Positions 8,354 to 15,283 of a DNA stretch of 39,285 nt are shown here, in pieces. The position numbers were made by a program, and so were the translations under genes. The DNA comes from an uncultured Methanobrevibacter sp. (lineage in GTDB: Archaea > Methanobacteriota > Methanobacteria > Methanobacteriales > Methanobacteriaceae): assembly GCF_946184425.1 (NCBI RefSeq), contig NZ_CAMHFP010000018.1, positions 1 through 39,285 on the forward strand. Reading direction: 5' to 3'. The notes beneath the pieces are model-generated. The model was not told the origin of the DNA. It saw nothing but the letters and a program-made list of their open reading frames with translations, and ran no database searches. Each line of letters opens with the position of its first letter. The stretch's first letter is position 1.

Positions 8354-9364
8354 TTATTCTTTTAATCCGCCGGTTGCTTCATCGTAACCGATTAATTCGT
8401 CAAAACCAGTAAGTTTACATATTTTTTGAACTTCAGCTAAAGCTTCTGGATAAGCGTGAGTTGTTGGTGGAATTTCTGAAAGACCAATTTTTGCTCTTAA
8501 AGCTTTAGTTGCATCGTTGATTGGTACACCGTGTCCAGTGTTCATTACAAATACACCAGTCATTTTGTGTGGTTTTGCCATGTATCCTGCATGAGCAGCA
8601 ATGTTACGTGCTTTTTTGATAATTTCTACAATTTTAACACTTCTGAGACATCTTTCTTGACAGGTGTAACAAGTAGTACACATCCATAAAGCATCATCAG
8701 AAATAACTTCTTCTTTTAATCCTAATAAACATTTTCTGACAATTTGTCTTACTTTATATGGGGTTCTTCTTCCAGATGGGCAACTTCCACTACAAGTACC
8801 ACATTGGAAACAGTGTTTAACAGTTTCGATTCCAGCATCGATGAACTCAGCAGTGAAATCTGGGTCACGATTACTATCATTTAATAATTCTTTATCAGTT
8901 AATAAAGTCATATTATCTCCTTTTGTATCTTTATTTGAATTTTCTTCAATTTCATCAGCATCTACTTCTTCAGAAGCTTCTTCAACTTCTTCAGCTGATT
9001 CTTCGACAATAATGTCTGATTCAGATTCACCATCTACAGAAACTTCGACTTCCTCAACAGCCTTAGTTTCTTCCACAATTTCTTCAGATGAAACTTCTTC
9101 AGTTTTAGAAACGCTAACAACAGTCTCTTTTTCTATTTTGTCGCCTTCTAAAGTTTCGATGTCTTTTTTAAAAGCTAATTCTTTAGAACCGTCCTCTTTT
9201 TTTTCAAAAGAAACAGATACATCTACAGTTCTTTTAGAAGTAACTTCGACATCATCAGATGTGTTTGAAACATCAGCCTTGATGTCTTTTTCTTCTTTTT
9301 CTCCTTTAAATAGATTTTTAAGACGATTTACTATAGACATTGAAAACACACCTCGGATAATCAT
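8354..9364 (-). CDS. hdrC: Heterodisulfide reductase subunit C with acidic N-terminal extension
   Basis: The C-terminal 185 residues (8354-8911) are a complete HdrC with two [4Fe-4S] ferredoxin motifs: C34-x2-C37-x2-C40-x3-C44 and C78-x2-C81-x2-C84-x3-C88 in canonical numbering. They relay electrons from HdrA to HdrB. The frame continues upstream for 151 more residues, a basic amphipathic start (MSIVNRLKNLFKG) followed by a Glu/Asp/Val/Ser-rich, probably disordered stretch. Three starts have Shine-Dalgarno sequences: ATG 9364 (GAGGAG), ATG 9340 (GAGGTG) and the canonical internal ATG 8911 (GGAGAT, 5 bases away). Either a long fusion or both long and short proteins may be made. hdrB follows 21 bp downstream. 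Confidence 0.9.
   Translation of the reverse strand: MIIRGVFSMSIVNRLKNLFKGEKEEKDIKADVSNTSDDVEVTSKRTVDVSVSFEKKEDGSKELAFKKDIETLEGDKIEKETVVSVSKTEEVSSEEIVEETKAVEEVEVSVDGESESDIIVEESAEEVEEASEEVDADEIEENSNKDTKGDNMTLLTDKELLNDSNRDPDFTAEFIDAGIETVKHCFQCGTCSGSCPSGRRTPYKVRQIVRKCLLGLKEEVISDDALWMCTTCYTCQERCLRSVKIVEIIKKARNIAAHAGYMAKPHKMTGVFVMNTGHGVPINDATKALRAKIGLSEIPPTTHAYPEALAEVQKICKLTGFDELIGYDEATGGLKE
8909..8923 (-). promoter_or_regulatory. Internal ribosome binding site and start of canonical HdrC
   Basis: Inside the long hdrC frame, minus-strand AAAGGAGATAAT directly precedes ATG at 8911-8909. Translation from here gives a 185-residue protein, the usual HdrC length. The site is as good as the one at the outer start, so it argues for independent internal initiation. 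Confidence 0.6.
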
Positions 9365-9408
9365 AGGATAATCTCCTCAAATCCATAATAATAATATTTA
9401 AAAATACA

Positions 9409-9416
9409 TATATAAA
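9409..9416 (-). promoter_or_regulatory. TATA box of the hdrCB operon
   Basis: Minus-strand TTTATATA lies 45-52 bases upstream of the outer hdrC start at 9364. Transcription would begin near 9386, leaving a leader of about 20 bases that contains the GAGGAG sequence. Confidence 0.5.
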
Positions 9417-9525
9417 GGTTACTAAATTTTTTACTACTGTAATCTAAATGATTACACTTAATAAAAAAATTTTTATTAACCTAAAACGATAAACCATATA
9501 TTAAAAATAGATAGGATAGAAATAA

Positions 9526-10269
9526 ATGATAAAAAAATTCGAAATTAAATCACATGACGGACCCGGAAGATTAGGAAAACTTGATGGAAAATTAACTCCT
9601 AAAATTTTTTATGCCAATGATTTAAAAATAGCACCCAACCAGGGTTCAGCATATAACATTGACCGCGAAATTGCGGAGTTTAATGTCAAAGAAACATTGA
9701 AATTAGCTAAAGAACATGTTAATGAATCAGACATTGCTGTCATCCAAGGTTCAAAATATGTTGATTTAAGAGTAGAATGTTTAAAGCAACTCGAAGAAAT
9801 TGGATACAATGGGTTTATTATAGCAAATGGAGATGCACTTTTAACAAATCCTCGAGAATTAGTTGATGTTATTATTTCACTAAAAAAAGAAGCTAAAAAA
9901 ACAAGTTACTTTATTTTTTCATTTGCAGAACTTTCATTTATGCCAATATTAACATATATGGGGATTGATGGATTTTTAGTTGATTCCGCAAATTATTATA
10001 GTCATTTAAATGTATTACAAACACCAACCAAAGCATATGACTTAAATAAGTATCCAATTTTTGAAAATATTGACCAAAAAGAGTTAGAAGAAAAAAATAT
10101 AGAAAATATGGAGTTTGTAATAAAGGAAATTCATGCACATATAAAAAACAATTCATTGAGAAATTTAGTAGAAGAGAGATCAGGCACAACACCTCAAAAC
10201 ATCTCAACTCTAAAAATTCTTGATAGAACACAAATGGAATACCTACTCGAATACACACAATTATTTTAA
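9526..10269 (+). CDS. TGT-superfamily protein, short ArcS/TgtA2-like
   Basis: The 247-residue protein begins with FEIKSHDGPGRLGKL followed by LTPKIFY, the pattern that opens archaeosine synthase (ArcS/TgtA2) and other tRNA-guanine transglycosylase relatives. ArcS converts preQ0 at tRNA position 15 to archaeosine, but full ArcS is much longer, with a C-terminal catalytic region and a PUA domain, and those are absent here. The protein ends normally, so it is either a stand-alone subunit or a paralogue with another job. A weak AGGATAG sequence precedes the ATG. It converges with the next gene, overlapping it by 9 bp. The family is inferred from the N-terminus only. Confidence 0.55.
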   Translation: MIKKFEIKSHDGPGRLGKLDGKLTPKIFYANDLKIAPNQGSAYNIDREIAEFNVKETLKLAKEHVNESDIAVIQGSKYVDLRVECLKQLEEIGYNGFIIANGDALLTNPRELVDVIISLKKEAKKTSYFIFSFAELSFMPILTYMGIDGFLVDSANYYSHLNVLQTPTKAYDLNKYPIFENIDQKELEEKNIENMEFVIKEIHAHIKNNSLRNLVEERSGTTPQNISTLKILDRTQMEYLLEYTQLF

Positions 10270-10683
10270 TATCCTAAAAGTTTGAATCATGTTTTTGAAT
10301 TGTCTTTCAGATTCACCGGAAACATCCAAAGTTCTCAATTCAAAAATATAAATATCTCCTTTTTCAATAAAAACATAAGTATGAATATCAAAGTTGATTT
10401 CAGGAGTATCCATATTGGCTTGAAGTTTGATTGCGTCCATGCCTGCAATTTGAACAAAATCAGAAGATATGATAACACCACCATCATCTGAAATTGCATC
10501 TTCCATAAAAATTTTATAATCGTCCAGATTAGTGGCAGTTGGAAACATTACAGCATTAATAAGGTTATCCTGACCTTTGGATAATGTGGCAATACAATCT
10601 GGATTTGATAAAATATCTGCTTTTTCAACTTCCCACCCACTAGGATATTCAAAAATAATTTTTCCAGTATTAAATGTCCTCAT
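10261..10683 (-). CDS. PsbP/Mog1-like small protein
   Basis: The 140-residue protein carries YPSGWEVEK near its N-terminus, then alternating strands (NLINAVMFPTA, DAIKLQANM, TYVFIEKGDIYIFEL) and a C-terminal helix with MIQTFRILK. This layout is common in PsbP-like proteins (including DUF1795-type) that pack as an alpha-beta-alpha sandwich. No signal peptide or membrane segment is present, so it should be cytosolic. Function is unknown. It starts 3 bp after the coiled-coil gene and is almost certainly co-transcribed with it. Confidence 0.65.
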   Translation of the reverse strand: MRTFNTGKIIFEYPSGWEVEKADILSNPDCIATLSKGQDNLINAVMFPTATNLDDYKIFMEDAISDDGGVIISSDFVQIAGMDAIKLQANMDTPEINFDIHTYVFIEKGDIYIFELRTLDVSGESERQFKNMIQTFRILK

Positions 10684-10686
10684 AAA

Positions 10687-11601
10687 TCAATCCTCTTTTT
10701 TAGATGAAACTTCGATAGTTTCAGGAGTTTCTTCAATAGTGTCAATATATTTGGAGAATGGTTCTGGAAGTTTTGGCATTACTTCTTTTAAAATTTCCGC
10801 CGCATCAAGTTCCAAAGCTTGTCCAGAAAGCAACTGTTCAACATCAAAATCAAAATCAAATGGTTTAAGTAAATCTTCAGTAGGAACTCTTAAGTTAATC
10901 TTGTTTTTATTTAAAATCATCTTTAAAGTACTTGTATTTCTAATTTGCTCATTCATGTCTTCAACAGTGCTTTTTATATCATATGCTATTGCCTTATTCT
11001 TTTCATTCACATCATGTTTTGATTTTTCAATTGATTTTTCCAAATCCTTAATTAATAGCGCGTTTCTTCTGTTGATATTGTCACGAGCTTCATCAATTAC
11101 CACATTAATAGCATTTAAAATTGATTTGTTGAGTTCTACATTATAAGCCAAAATCATTTTATTTTTATAATCAAGTTCTTTAAAAATAGCCACCCTTTCA
11201 TCATCGATTTGGGTAATTTTTTTATTTAACTCATGAATTTCATCTTTAGCCTTTAAAAGCTCTTCTTTATCGGTTAATTGCTCTTTCAGAGAATCTACAT
11301 CATCAAAAAATGAACCCTTAAGAGTTTGAATTTGATCTTGAAGTTTGGCTATTTCATCATCTTTTTCCTGAATAGTTTGATTAAATTCATCTATTTTTTC
11401 ATCTGAAAACTGATTATCAATCAGATTTTCATAATCTTTCTGAGCAAGAACTTTTACTAATTCATTATCCTCAAAAGGATCCTCTTTTTTAAGACTAACT
11501 TGTTTTTGTTTGGATTCTTTTTCGACAGCGTTACCATCTTTATCTTTACTAGTATATTTTTTAGTATAAACCCGAACAGTTCTAAATTCATCACGTTCCA
11601 T
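10687..11601 (-). CDS. Coiled-coil protein of unknown function
   Basis: The 304-residue protein is not recognised. Residues about 55-220 are highly charged with heptad-like spacing (for example IDEFNQTIQEKDDEIAKL), predicting a long coiled coil, flanked by a basic N-terminal segment and an acidic tail. No signal peptide or membrane helix is seen. The frame could open at GTG 11613, but the ATG at 11601 has a GGTG sequence 6 bases upstream and is preferred. It is followed after 3 bp by the PsbP-like gene. A scaffolding role is possible but unsupported. Confidence 0.7.
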   Translation of the reverse strand: MERDEFRTVRVYTKKYTSKDKDGNAVEKESKQKQVSLKKEDPFEDNELVKVLAQKDYENLIDNQFSDEKIDEFNQTIQEKDDEIAKLQDQIQTLKGSFFDDVDSLKEQLTDKEELLKAKDEIHELNKKITQIDDERVAIFKELDYKNKMILAYNVELNKSILNAINVVIDEARDNINRRNALLIKDLEKSIEKSKHDVNEKNKAIAYDIKSTVEDMNEQIRNTSTLKMILNKNKINLRVPTEDLLKPFDFDFDVEQLLSGQALELDAAEILKEVMPKLPEPFSKYIDTIEETPETIEVSSKKED

Positions 11602-11701
11602 TATTGACACCACTCTATACTAATAAATAAGATTTGTTTAATTTAAATAGTTAATTATTATTAACTGGGAAAAAAAGAAAAAAAAGAAAAAATAATTTTA
11701 A

Positions 11702-11857
11702 TTATTTATCTTCTTTTTCAATCCACAACAACATAGCCTCTTCAATTGCTTTAGAATACCATCCAGTTTTGAATAACATCTTACTGGAGGCCAATCTGCG
11801 AAAATTCAAGTCAATGTCATTATTGACACTAATTGTTACACGTTTGTTTTTAGACAT
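11702..11857 (-). CDS. Small ribbon-helix-helix (CopG/Arc-like) protein
   Basis: This 51-residue frame is shorter than common ORF cut-offs. It has a basic N-terminus, one strand (KRVTISVNND), a first helix (LNFRRLASSK) and a second helix (SKAIEEAMLLWIEKE), the layout of a ribbon-helix-helix DNA-binding dimer. No toxin gene sits beside it, so an antitoxin role is not supported. No clear Shine-Dalgarno sequence is visible. Just upstream of its start the plus strand has ATAGT repeated at 10-bp spacing (11866-11870 and 11876-11880), possibly an operator. The protein call comes from the sequence pattern and needs a profile search. Confidence 0.65.
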   Translation of the reverse strand: MSKNKRVTISVNNDIDLNFRRLASSKMLFKTGWYSKAIEEAMLLWIEKEDK

Positions 11858-11977
11858 AGAAATAGATAGTACACAATAGTTAATAAATGTTTTAGTCCTT
11901 TTTCAAGTCATTTTAGCATATGAATTTGAATATTGAAATTTTTAAAAAAAAATGAAAAAATGAAAAATGAGTTCTTA

Positions 11978-12514
11978 CTAAACCAACACCCACTCATTGT
12001 ATCCTAAATGTTCATAGTAATTTCCGTCAGGCCCCTCCCGGATTTCACCAGTGTAAATAGTTCTGCCATCCTGATAACTATAAAATGCACCGTAATCCTC
12101 CTCATAGTCAGAATAATCATACTCAGTTTCTTCAATTTCGTTAATTGTTATATTTTTAACGGACATACTTGACTGCATATCATCATTACCTGCATATGTA
12201 CAATTTACGGTATACCTTCCAGCACCATAATCCATTTTTATTTTTGCACAACCTTTGCTATTGGTAATGACAGAATTATTTTCTTTAATACCTTCACCAG
12301 TTATAATAACTTTAATAGTTTGATTAACAATTGGAGTTCCATTATTATCAGTCAGTTTAACAGTTATCTCATTTCCTTTATCAATAGTACCATTACTTCC
12401 AATACCTATTTTTGTAGGCTGTTTGCCAAATAATGAAAAAGCGGATGATGAAGAAATAACCATTGCAAGAATTAGTACTATCATAACACCAAACAACATT
12501 CTATTTTTATTCAT
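11978..12514 (-). CDS. Secreted protein with one Ig-like domain
   Basis: The 178-residue product starts with a clear signal peptide (basic NKNR, a hydrophobic stretch, then SSSSAFS). It continues with one immunoglobulin-like domain (about 35-130) of the type repeated in Methanobrevibacter adhesin-like proteins: EITVKLTDNNGTPI, an INEI edge strand and ASGRYTV-type motif (here AGRYTVNCTYAG). The C-terminus is Asp/Glu/Tyr rich. There is no membrane anchor or sortase-type motif, so it is secreted or wall-associated. The frame opens at GTG 12523, but the ATG at 12514 has GGTGG five bases upstream and is preferred. It is far shorter than full adhesins. Confidence 0.7.
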   Translation of the reverse strand: MNKNRMLFGVMIVLILAMVISSSSAFSLFGKQPTKIGIGSNGTIDKGNEITVKLTDNNGTPIVNQTIKVIITGEGIKENNSVITNSKGCAKIKMDYGAGRYTVNCTYAGNDDMQSSMSVKNITINEIEETEYDYSDYEEDYGAFYSYQDGRTIYTGEIREGPDGNYYEHLGYNEWVLV

Positions 12515-12765
12515 AAAAACCACCAGTAAATAACAATTATAAATTAATACTTAAATAGTTTATTGAAAATTATAATTTATATTATAGTATATTTCTTAAA
12601 GTTTTTACCATTTGCATATTACTTTTCATTTGCTCTCTTTGGTTTTATTTAAATATGTTATGTTATATTATAATAATTATTGTATTATTTTTTAGGGAAT
12701 TTGTGTTTTCTAAAAAAAATAATTAGAATTATATAATAAAATAATATGGGAGTGTTATTTTTTTT

Positions 12766-13905
12766 ATGGTTAATGTTGTGAATAAAGGTTTAAAAGTGGA
12801 GATTCTTCCTGATAATAATATGATGCAAGTATTGAATCAAAATATTGGTAATGCACGTTTTATCTGGAATAATATGCTTTCAAGATACAATGATTTATAT
12901 AAGTTGTTTTCTAGTCATGATTGTCATTTAAATCCCAATATTGGAAATTTAAATGCTATTTTAAAGATGTTAAAGCAAGAGCATTCTTTTTTATGTGAAG
13001 GTGAGTCTACAAGTCAGCAGCAAGTATTTCGTGATTTAAATAAAGCTTTTACTAGTTTTTTTAAAGGTAAAAGTGCTTATCCTAAGTTTAAATCTAAGAA
13101 AAATCCTAAACAATCTTTTAGGATTCAAAAAAACGGAAACAATATTCGCATAACAAACAGACGCATACGACTAGCGAAATTAGGATTTGTTCGTTACCAT
13201 ACAAGTAAAGAATATCGTAAATTATTAAAATCTTCAAAAATCAACAACATAACCATTAAAAAAGAAAACGGAAAATACTATGCCCTAATAAACATTATTA
13301 CAAGTGTTAACGAATTAAAACCCACTGGAGAAAACATTGGTATTGATTTAGGACTAAAAAATCTGGCAACACTATCCAACGGCCAAGAGATAACCAATTT
13401 CGACCTAAAACATGAAGATCAGATGATAAAAAAATACCAAAAGAAACTATCCAGACAAAAATACATGAGCAAAAACTATCAAAAAACACTAAAAAAATAC
13501 CATAAATGGCTAAACAGAAAAAACAACAAAACACAAAACGCATACCACCAATTCAGCAAATACCTAGTAAAAAAATATGATACCATAATAATGGAAGATT
13601 TAAACATCAAAGGAATGTTCCAAAACACCAAATGGTCACAAAAACTACAAAAAATTGGATTATACAAACTACTAAACATGATAAAATACAAATCAGAATG
13701 GTATGGAAAAACATTCATACAAATAGACAGATTTTATCCATCAAGCAAAAGATGCAACATCTGCGGATACCAAAAAAACAACCTAACACTCAAAATACGA
13801 GCATGGAAATGCCCCATCTGCGGAACACACCACCACAGAGACATCAACGCAGCAAAAAACATCTTAAACGAAGGACTAAAAACACAAAATCATACAAACA
13901 TGTGA
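12766..13905 (+). CDS. tnpB: TnpB (IS200/IS605 OrfB) RNA-guided nuclease
   Basis: The 379-residue protein is intact. It has the N-terminal OrfB helix-turn-helix region, the RuvC residues D194 (GIDLGLKNLA), E277 (IIMEDLNIKG) and D359 (HHRDINAAKN), and a zinc ribbon C330-x2-C333 and C349-x2-C352. Such proteins cut DNA guided by an omega RNA made from the 3' end of the element. No tnpA is present, so this is a solitary (IS1341-like) copy that needs a transposase in trans. Base composition flips inside the gene: the first ~360 bp are T-rich, the rest A- and C-rich. GGGAGTG lies about 11 bases before the ATG. Confidence 0.95.
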   Translation: MVNVVNKGLKVEILPDNNMMQVLNQNIGNARFIWNNMLSRYNDLYKLFSSHDCHLNPNIGNLNAILKMLKQEHSFLCEGESTSQQQVFRDLNKAFTSFFKGKSAYPKFKSKKNPKQSFRIQKNGNNIRITNRRIRLAKLGFVRYHTSKEYRKLLKSSKINNITIKKENGKYYALINIITSVNELKPTGENIGIDLGLKNLATLSNGQEITNFDLKHEDQMIKKYQKKLSRQKYMSKNYQKTLKKYHKWLNRKNNKTQNAYHQFSKYLVKKYDTIIMEDLNIKGMFQNTKWSQKLQKIGLYKLLNMIKYKSEWYGKTFIQIDRFYPSSKRCNICGYQKNNLTLKIRAWKCPICGTHHHRDINAAKNILNEGLKTQNHTNM

Positions 13906-13990
13906 AAAAAAATATTTTTTCACTGAACCCATAAGTCGATGGGAGATAGCTTGACAAATCTTAATACACAAGTATTAACAGCCCAAGAAT
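13902..13990 (+). ncRNA. Candidate omega-RNA scaffold and right end of the tnpB element
   Basis: Directly after tnpB come three hairpins: GTGAAAAAA/TTTTTTCAC at 13902-13923 overlapping the stop codon, CCCAT/ATGGG at 13928-13943, and TTAATAC/GTATTAA with loop ACAA at 13961-13978. IS605-type right ends carry such a subterminal hairpin, and the omega RNA is transcribed through it with the guide just beyond the element. The exact element end is not fixed; it is probably shortly after 13978. A left end could not be recognised in 12515-12765. Confidence 0.5.
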
Positions 13991-14089
13991 AATTTTACAA
14001 AAATGGTACAAACATTAAGTAAAAGACTATAAAATCAAATAAAATTATACATATACACACATAATTAAAAAAAAAGAGGAGCATTAAAA

Positions 14090-15025
14090 ATGAGTATAAA
14101 AAAAGTTGTAGTAGCTGGAGGAGGAGTACTTGGAAGCCAAATTGCATTGCAATCTTCATACTGCGGATTTGATGTGACAATATGGCTTAGAAGTGAAGAA
14201 TCAATAGAAAGAGCAAAACCCAAATTAGAAAGGTTTAAAAATATCTATATCAATACCCTTGAACAAATGAAAACAGATGCAAGTGCATATTGCAGAGGTT
14301 TAAGTAAAAAAAGAGATTTAACTGAAAATGAAATCAATGATTTAAAAAAGAATGCAGAAGAAGCTTATGAAAGTTTAACATTAACAACCAGTTATGAAGA
14401 AGCAGCTTCAGATGCAGACCTGATAATTGAGGCAATTGCTGAAAATCCAGAACAGAAAATAGCTTTTTATCAAGAATTAACAAAATATATGGATAAAAAA
14501 ACAATTCTTGTGACCAATTCATCAACATTACTTCCATCAATGTTTGCAGAATATACCGGAAGACCAGAAAAATATCTTTCACTGCACTTTGCAAACACAA
14601 TTTGGAAAAATAACACTGCAGAGGTAATGGGTCATCCTGGAACAGAACAAGAGTATTATGATGAGGTAGTTAAATTTGCCGAAGACATAAATATGATTCC
14701 TTTAAAACTTAAAAAAGAACAACCTGGATACATTCTTAACTCATTATTAGTTCCATTCTTAAGTGCTGCGGAATCACTACTTGCAAATGATGTTGCAGAC
14801 CATGAAACCATTGATAAAACTTGGATTTTAGCAACAGGTGCACCTGCCGGACCATTCCACATATTAGATATTGTAGGACTTACAACAGCATACAATATTA
14901 TAATTATGAATCCAGAATCACAAGACCCAAATTCCACTCCAGGCAAAATAGCTAAAATGCTTAAAGCAAAAATAGATGCGGGAGAAACAGGAATTAATGC
15001 CGGAAAAGGATTTTATAAATATTAA
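14090..15025 (+). CDS. 3-hydroxyacyl-CoA dehydrogenase-like NAD-dependent oxidoreductase
   Basis: The 311-residue protein has an N-terminal Rossmann fold (VVVAGGGVLGSQIA, residues about 6-19), the ADLIIEAIAENPE segment, NSSTLLPS, LHFANTIW and a C-terminal dimerisation domain with GPFHILDIVGL and a final AGKGFYKY. These are hallmarks of the 3-hydroxybutyryl/3-hydroxyacyl-CoA dehydrogenase family. The usual catalytic Ser-His-Glu-Asn set is largely represented by NSS, LHF and later residues. Hydrogenotrophic methanogens have no beta-oxidation, so the true substrate is uncertain. GAGGAG precedes the ATG. It stands alone next to a tnpB element, which fits acquisition by transfer. Confidence 0.8.
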   Translation: MSIKKVVVAGGGVLGSQIALQSSYCGFDVTIWLRSEESIERAKPKLERFKNIYINTLEQMKTDASAYCRGLSKKRDLTENEINDLKKNAEEAYESLTLTTSYEEAASDADLIIEAIAENPEQKIAFYQELTKYMDKKTILVTNSSTLLPSMFAEYTGRPEKYLSLHFANTIWKNNTAEVMGHPGTEQEYYDEVVKFAEDINMIPLKLKKEQPGYILNSLLVPFLSAAESLLANDVADHETIDKTWILATGAPAGPFHILDIVGLTTAYNIIIMNPESQDPNSTPGKIAKMLKAKIDAGETGINAGKGFYKY

Positions 15026-15167
15026 ATCCTTTTTTTTATTTTTCGAAAACCAGACATCATACTCAAATTTTCCAAAGCCACACCAAAATAATTATTAAAA
15101 AAATGAAAATCAAATAAAAACATTTATATGCAATAAAAATATAACTAATAAACGATGTGAAATAATA

Positions 15168-15185
15168 TTCATATCTTTATATGAA
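15168..15185. repeat. Hairpin (inverted repeat) downstream of the dehydrogenase
   Basis: TTCATAT and ATATGAA form a perfect 7-bp stem with loop CTTT. It sits about 140 bp beyond the dehydrogenase stop codon in a region with no gene. Confidence 0.4.
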
Positions 15186-15240
15186 CATCAGTCAATCATT
15201 TTATAATCTCCAAAAATGTTTAGAATATGTTTCATTATTA

Positions 15241-15275
15241 GGAAGTAGAAAACACTACTTCCACTCCCCCTTTTT
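15241..15275 (+). terminator. Possible terminator between the dehydrogenase and dphB
   Basis: GGAAGTAG and CTACTTCC (15241-15262) form a perfect 8-bp stem with a 6-base loop, followed on the plus strand by CCCCC and a short T run. It could end plus-strand transcription before the convergent dphB gene. The spacer between stem and T run makes this tentative. Confidence 0.35.
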
Positions 15276-15283
15276 AAAAAAAA

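Noticed and set aside
8930-9300. Apparent repeat array of GAA/TTC-like triplets
   Set aside because: This is simple codon bias from Glu/Asp/Ser/Val-rich protein sequence, not a repeat with fixed unit or spacing.
8841-9371. 176-codon open frame on the plus strand antisense to the hdrC extension
   Set aside because: Its Ser/Thr-rich translation is the mirror of Glu/Asp codons on the other strand; no ribosome binding site. It is a shadow of hdrC.
11702-12514. Toxin-antitoxin pair made of the RHH protein and its neighbour
   Set aside because: The adjacent gene encodes a secreted Ig-like protein with a signal peptide, not a toxin, and lies upstream with a 120-bp gap.
13632-13934. 100-codon plus-strand frame overlapping the 3' part of tnpB
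   Set aside because: It lies in another frame of an A/C-rich coding region and has no family features. The TnpB frame has all catalytic residues.
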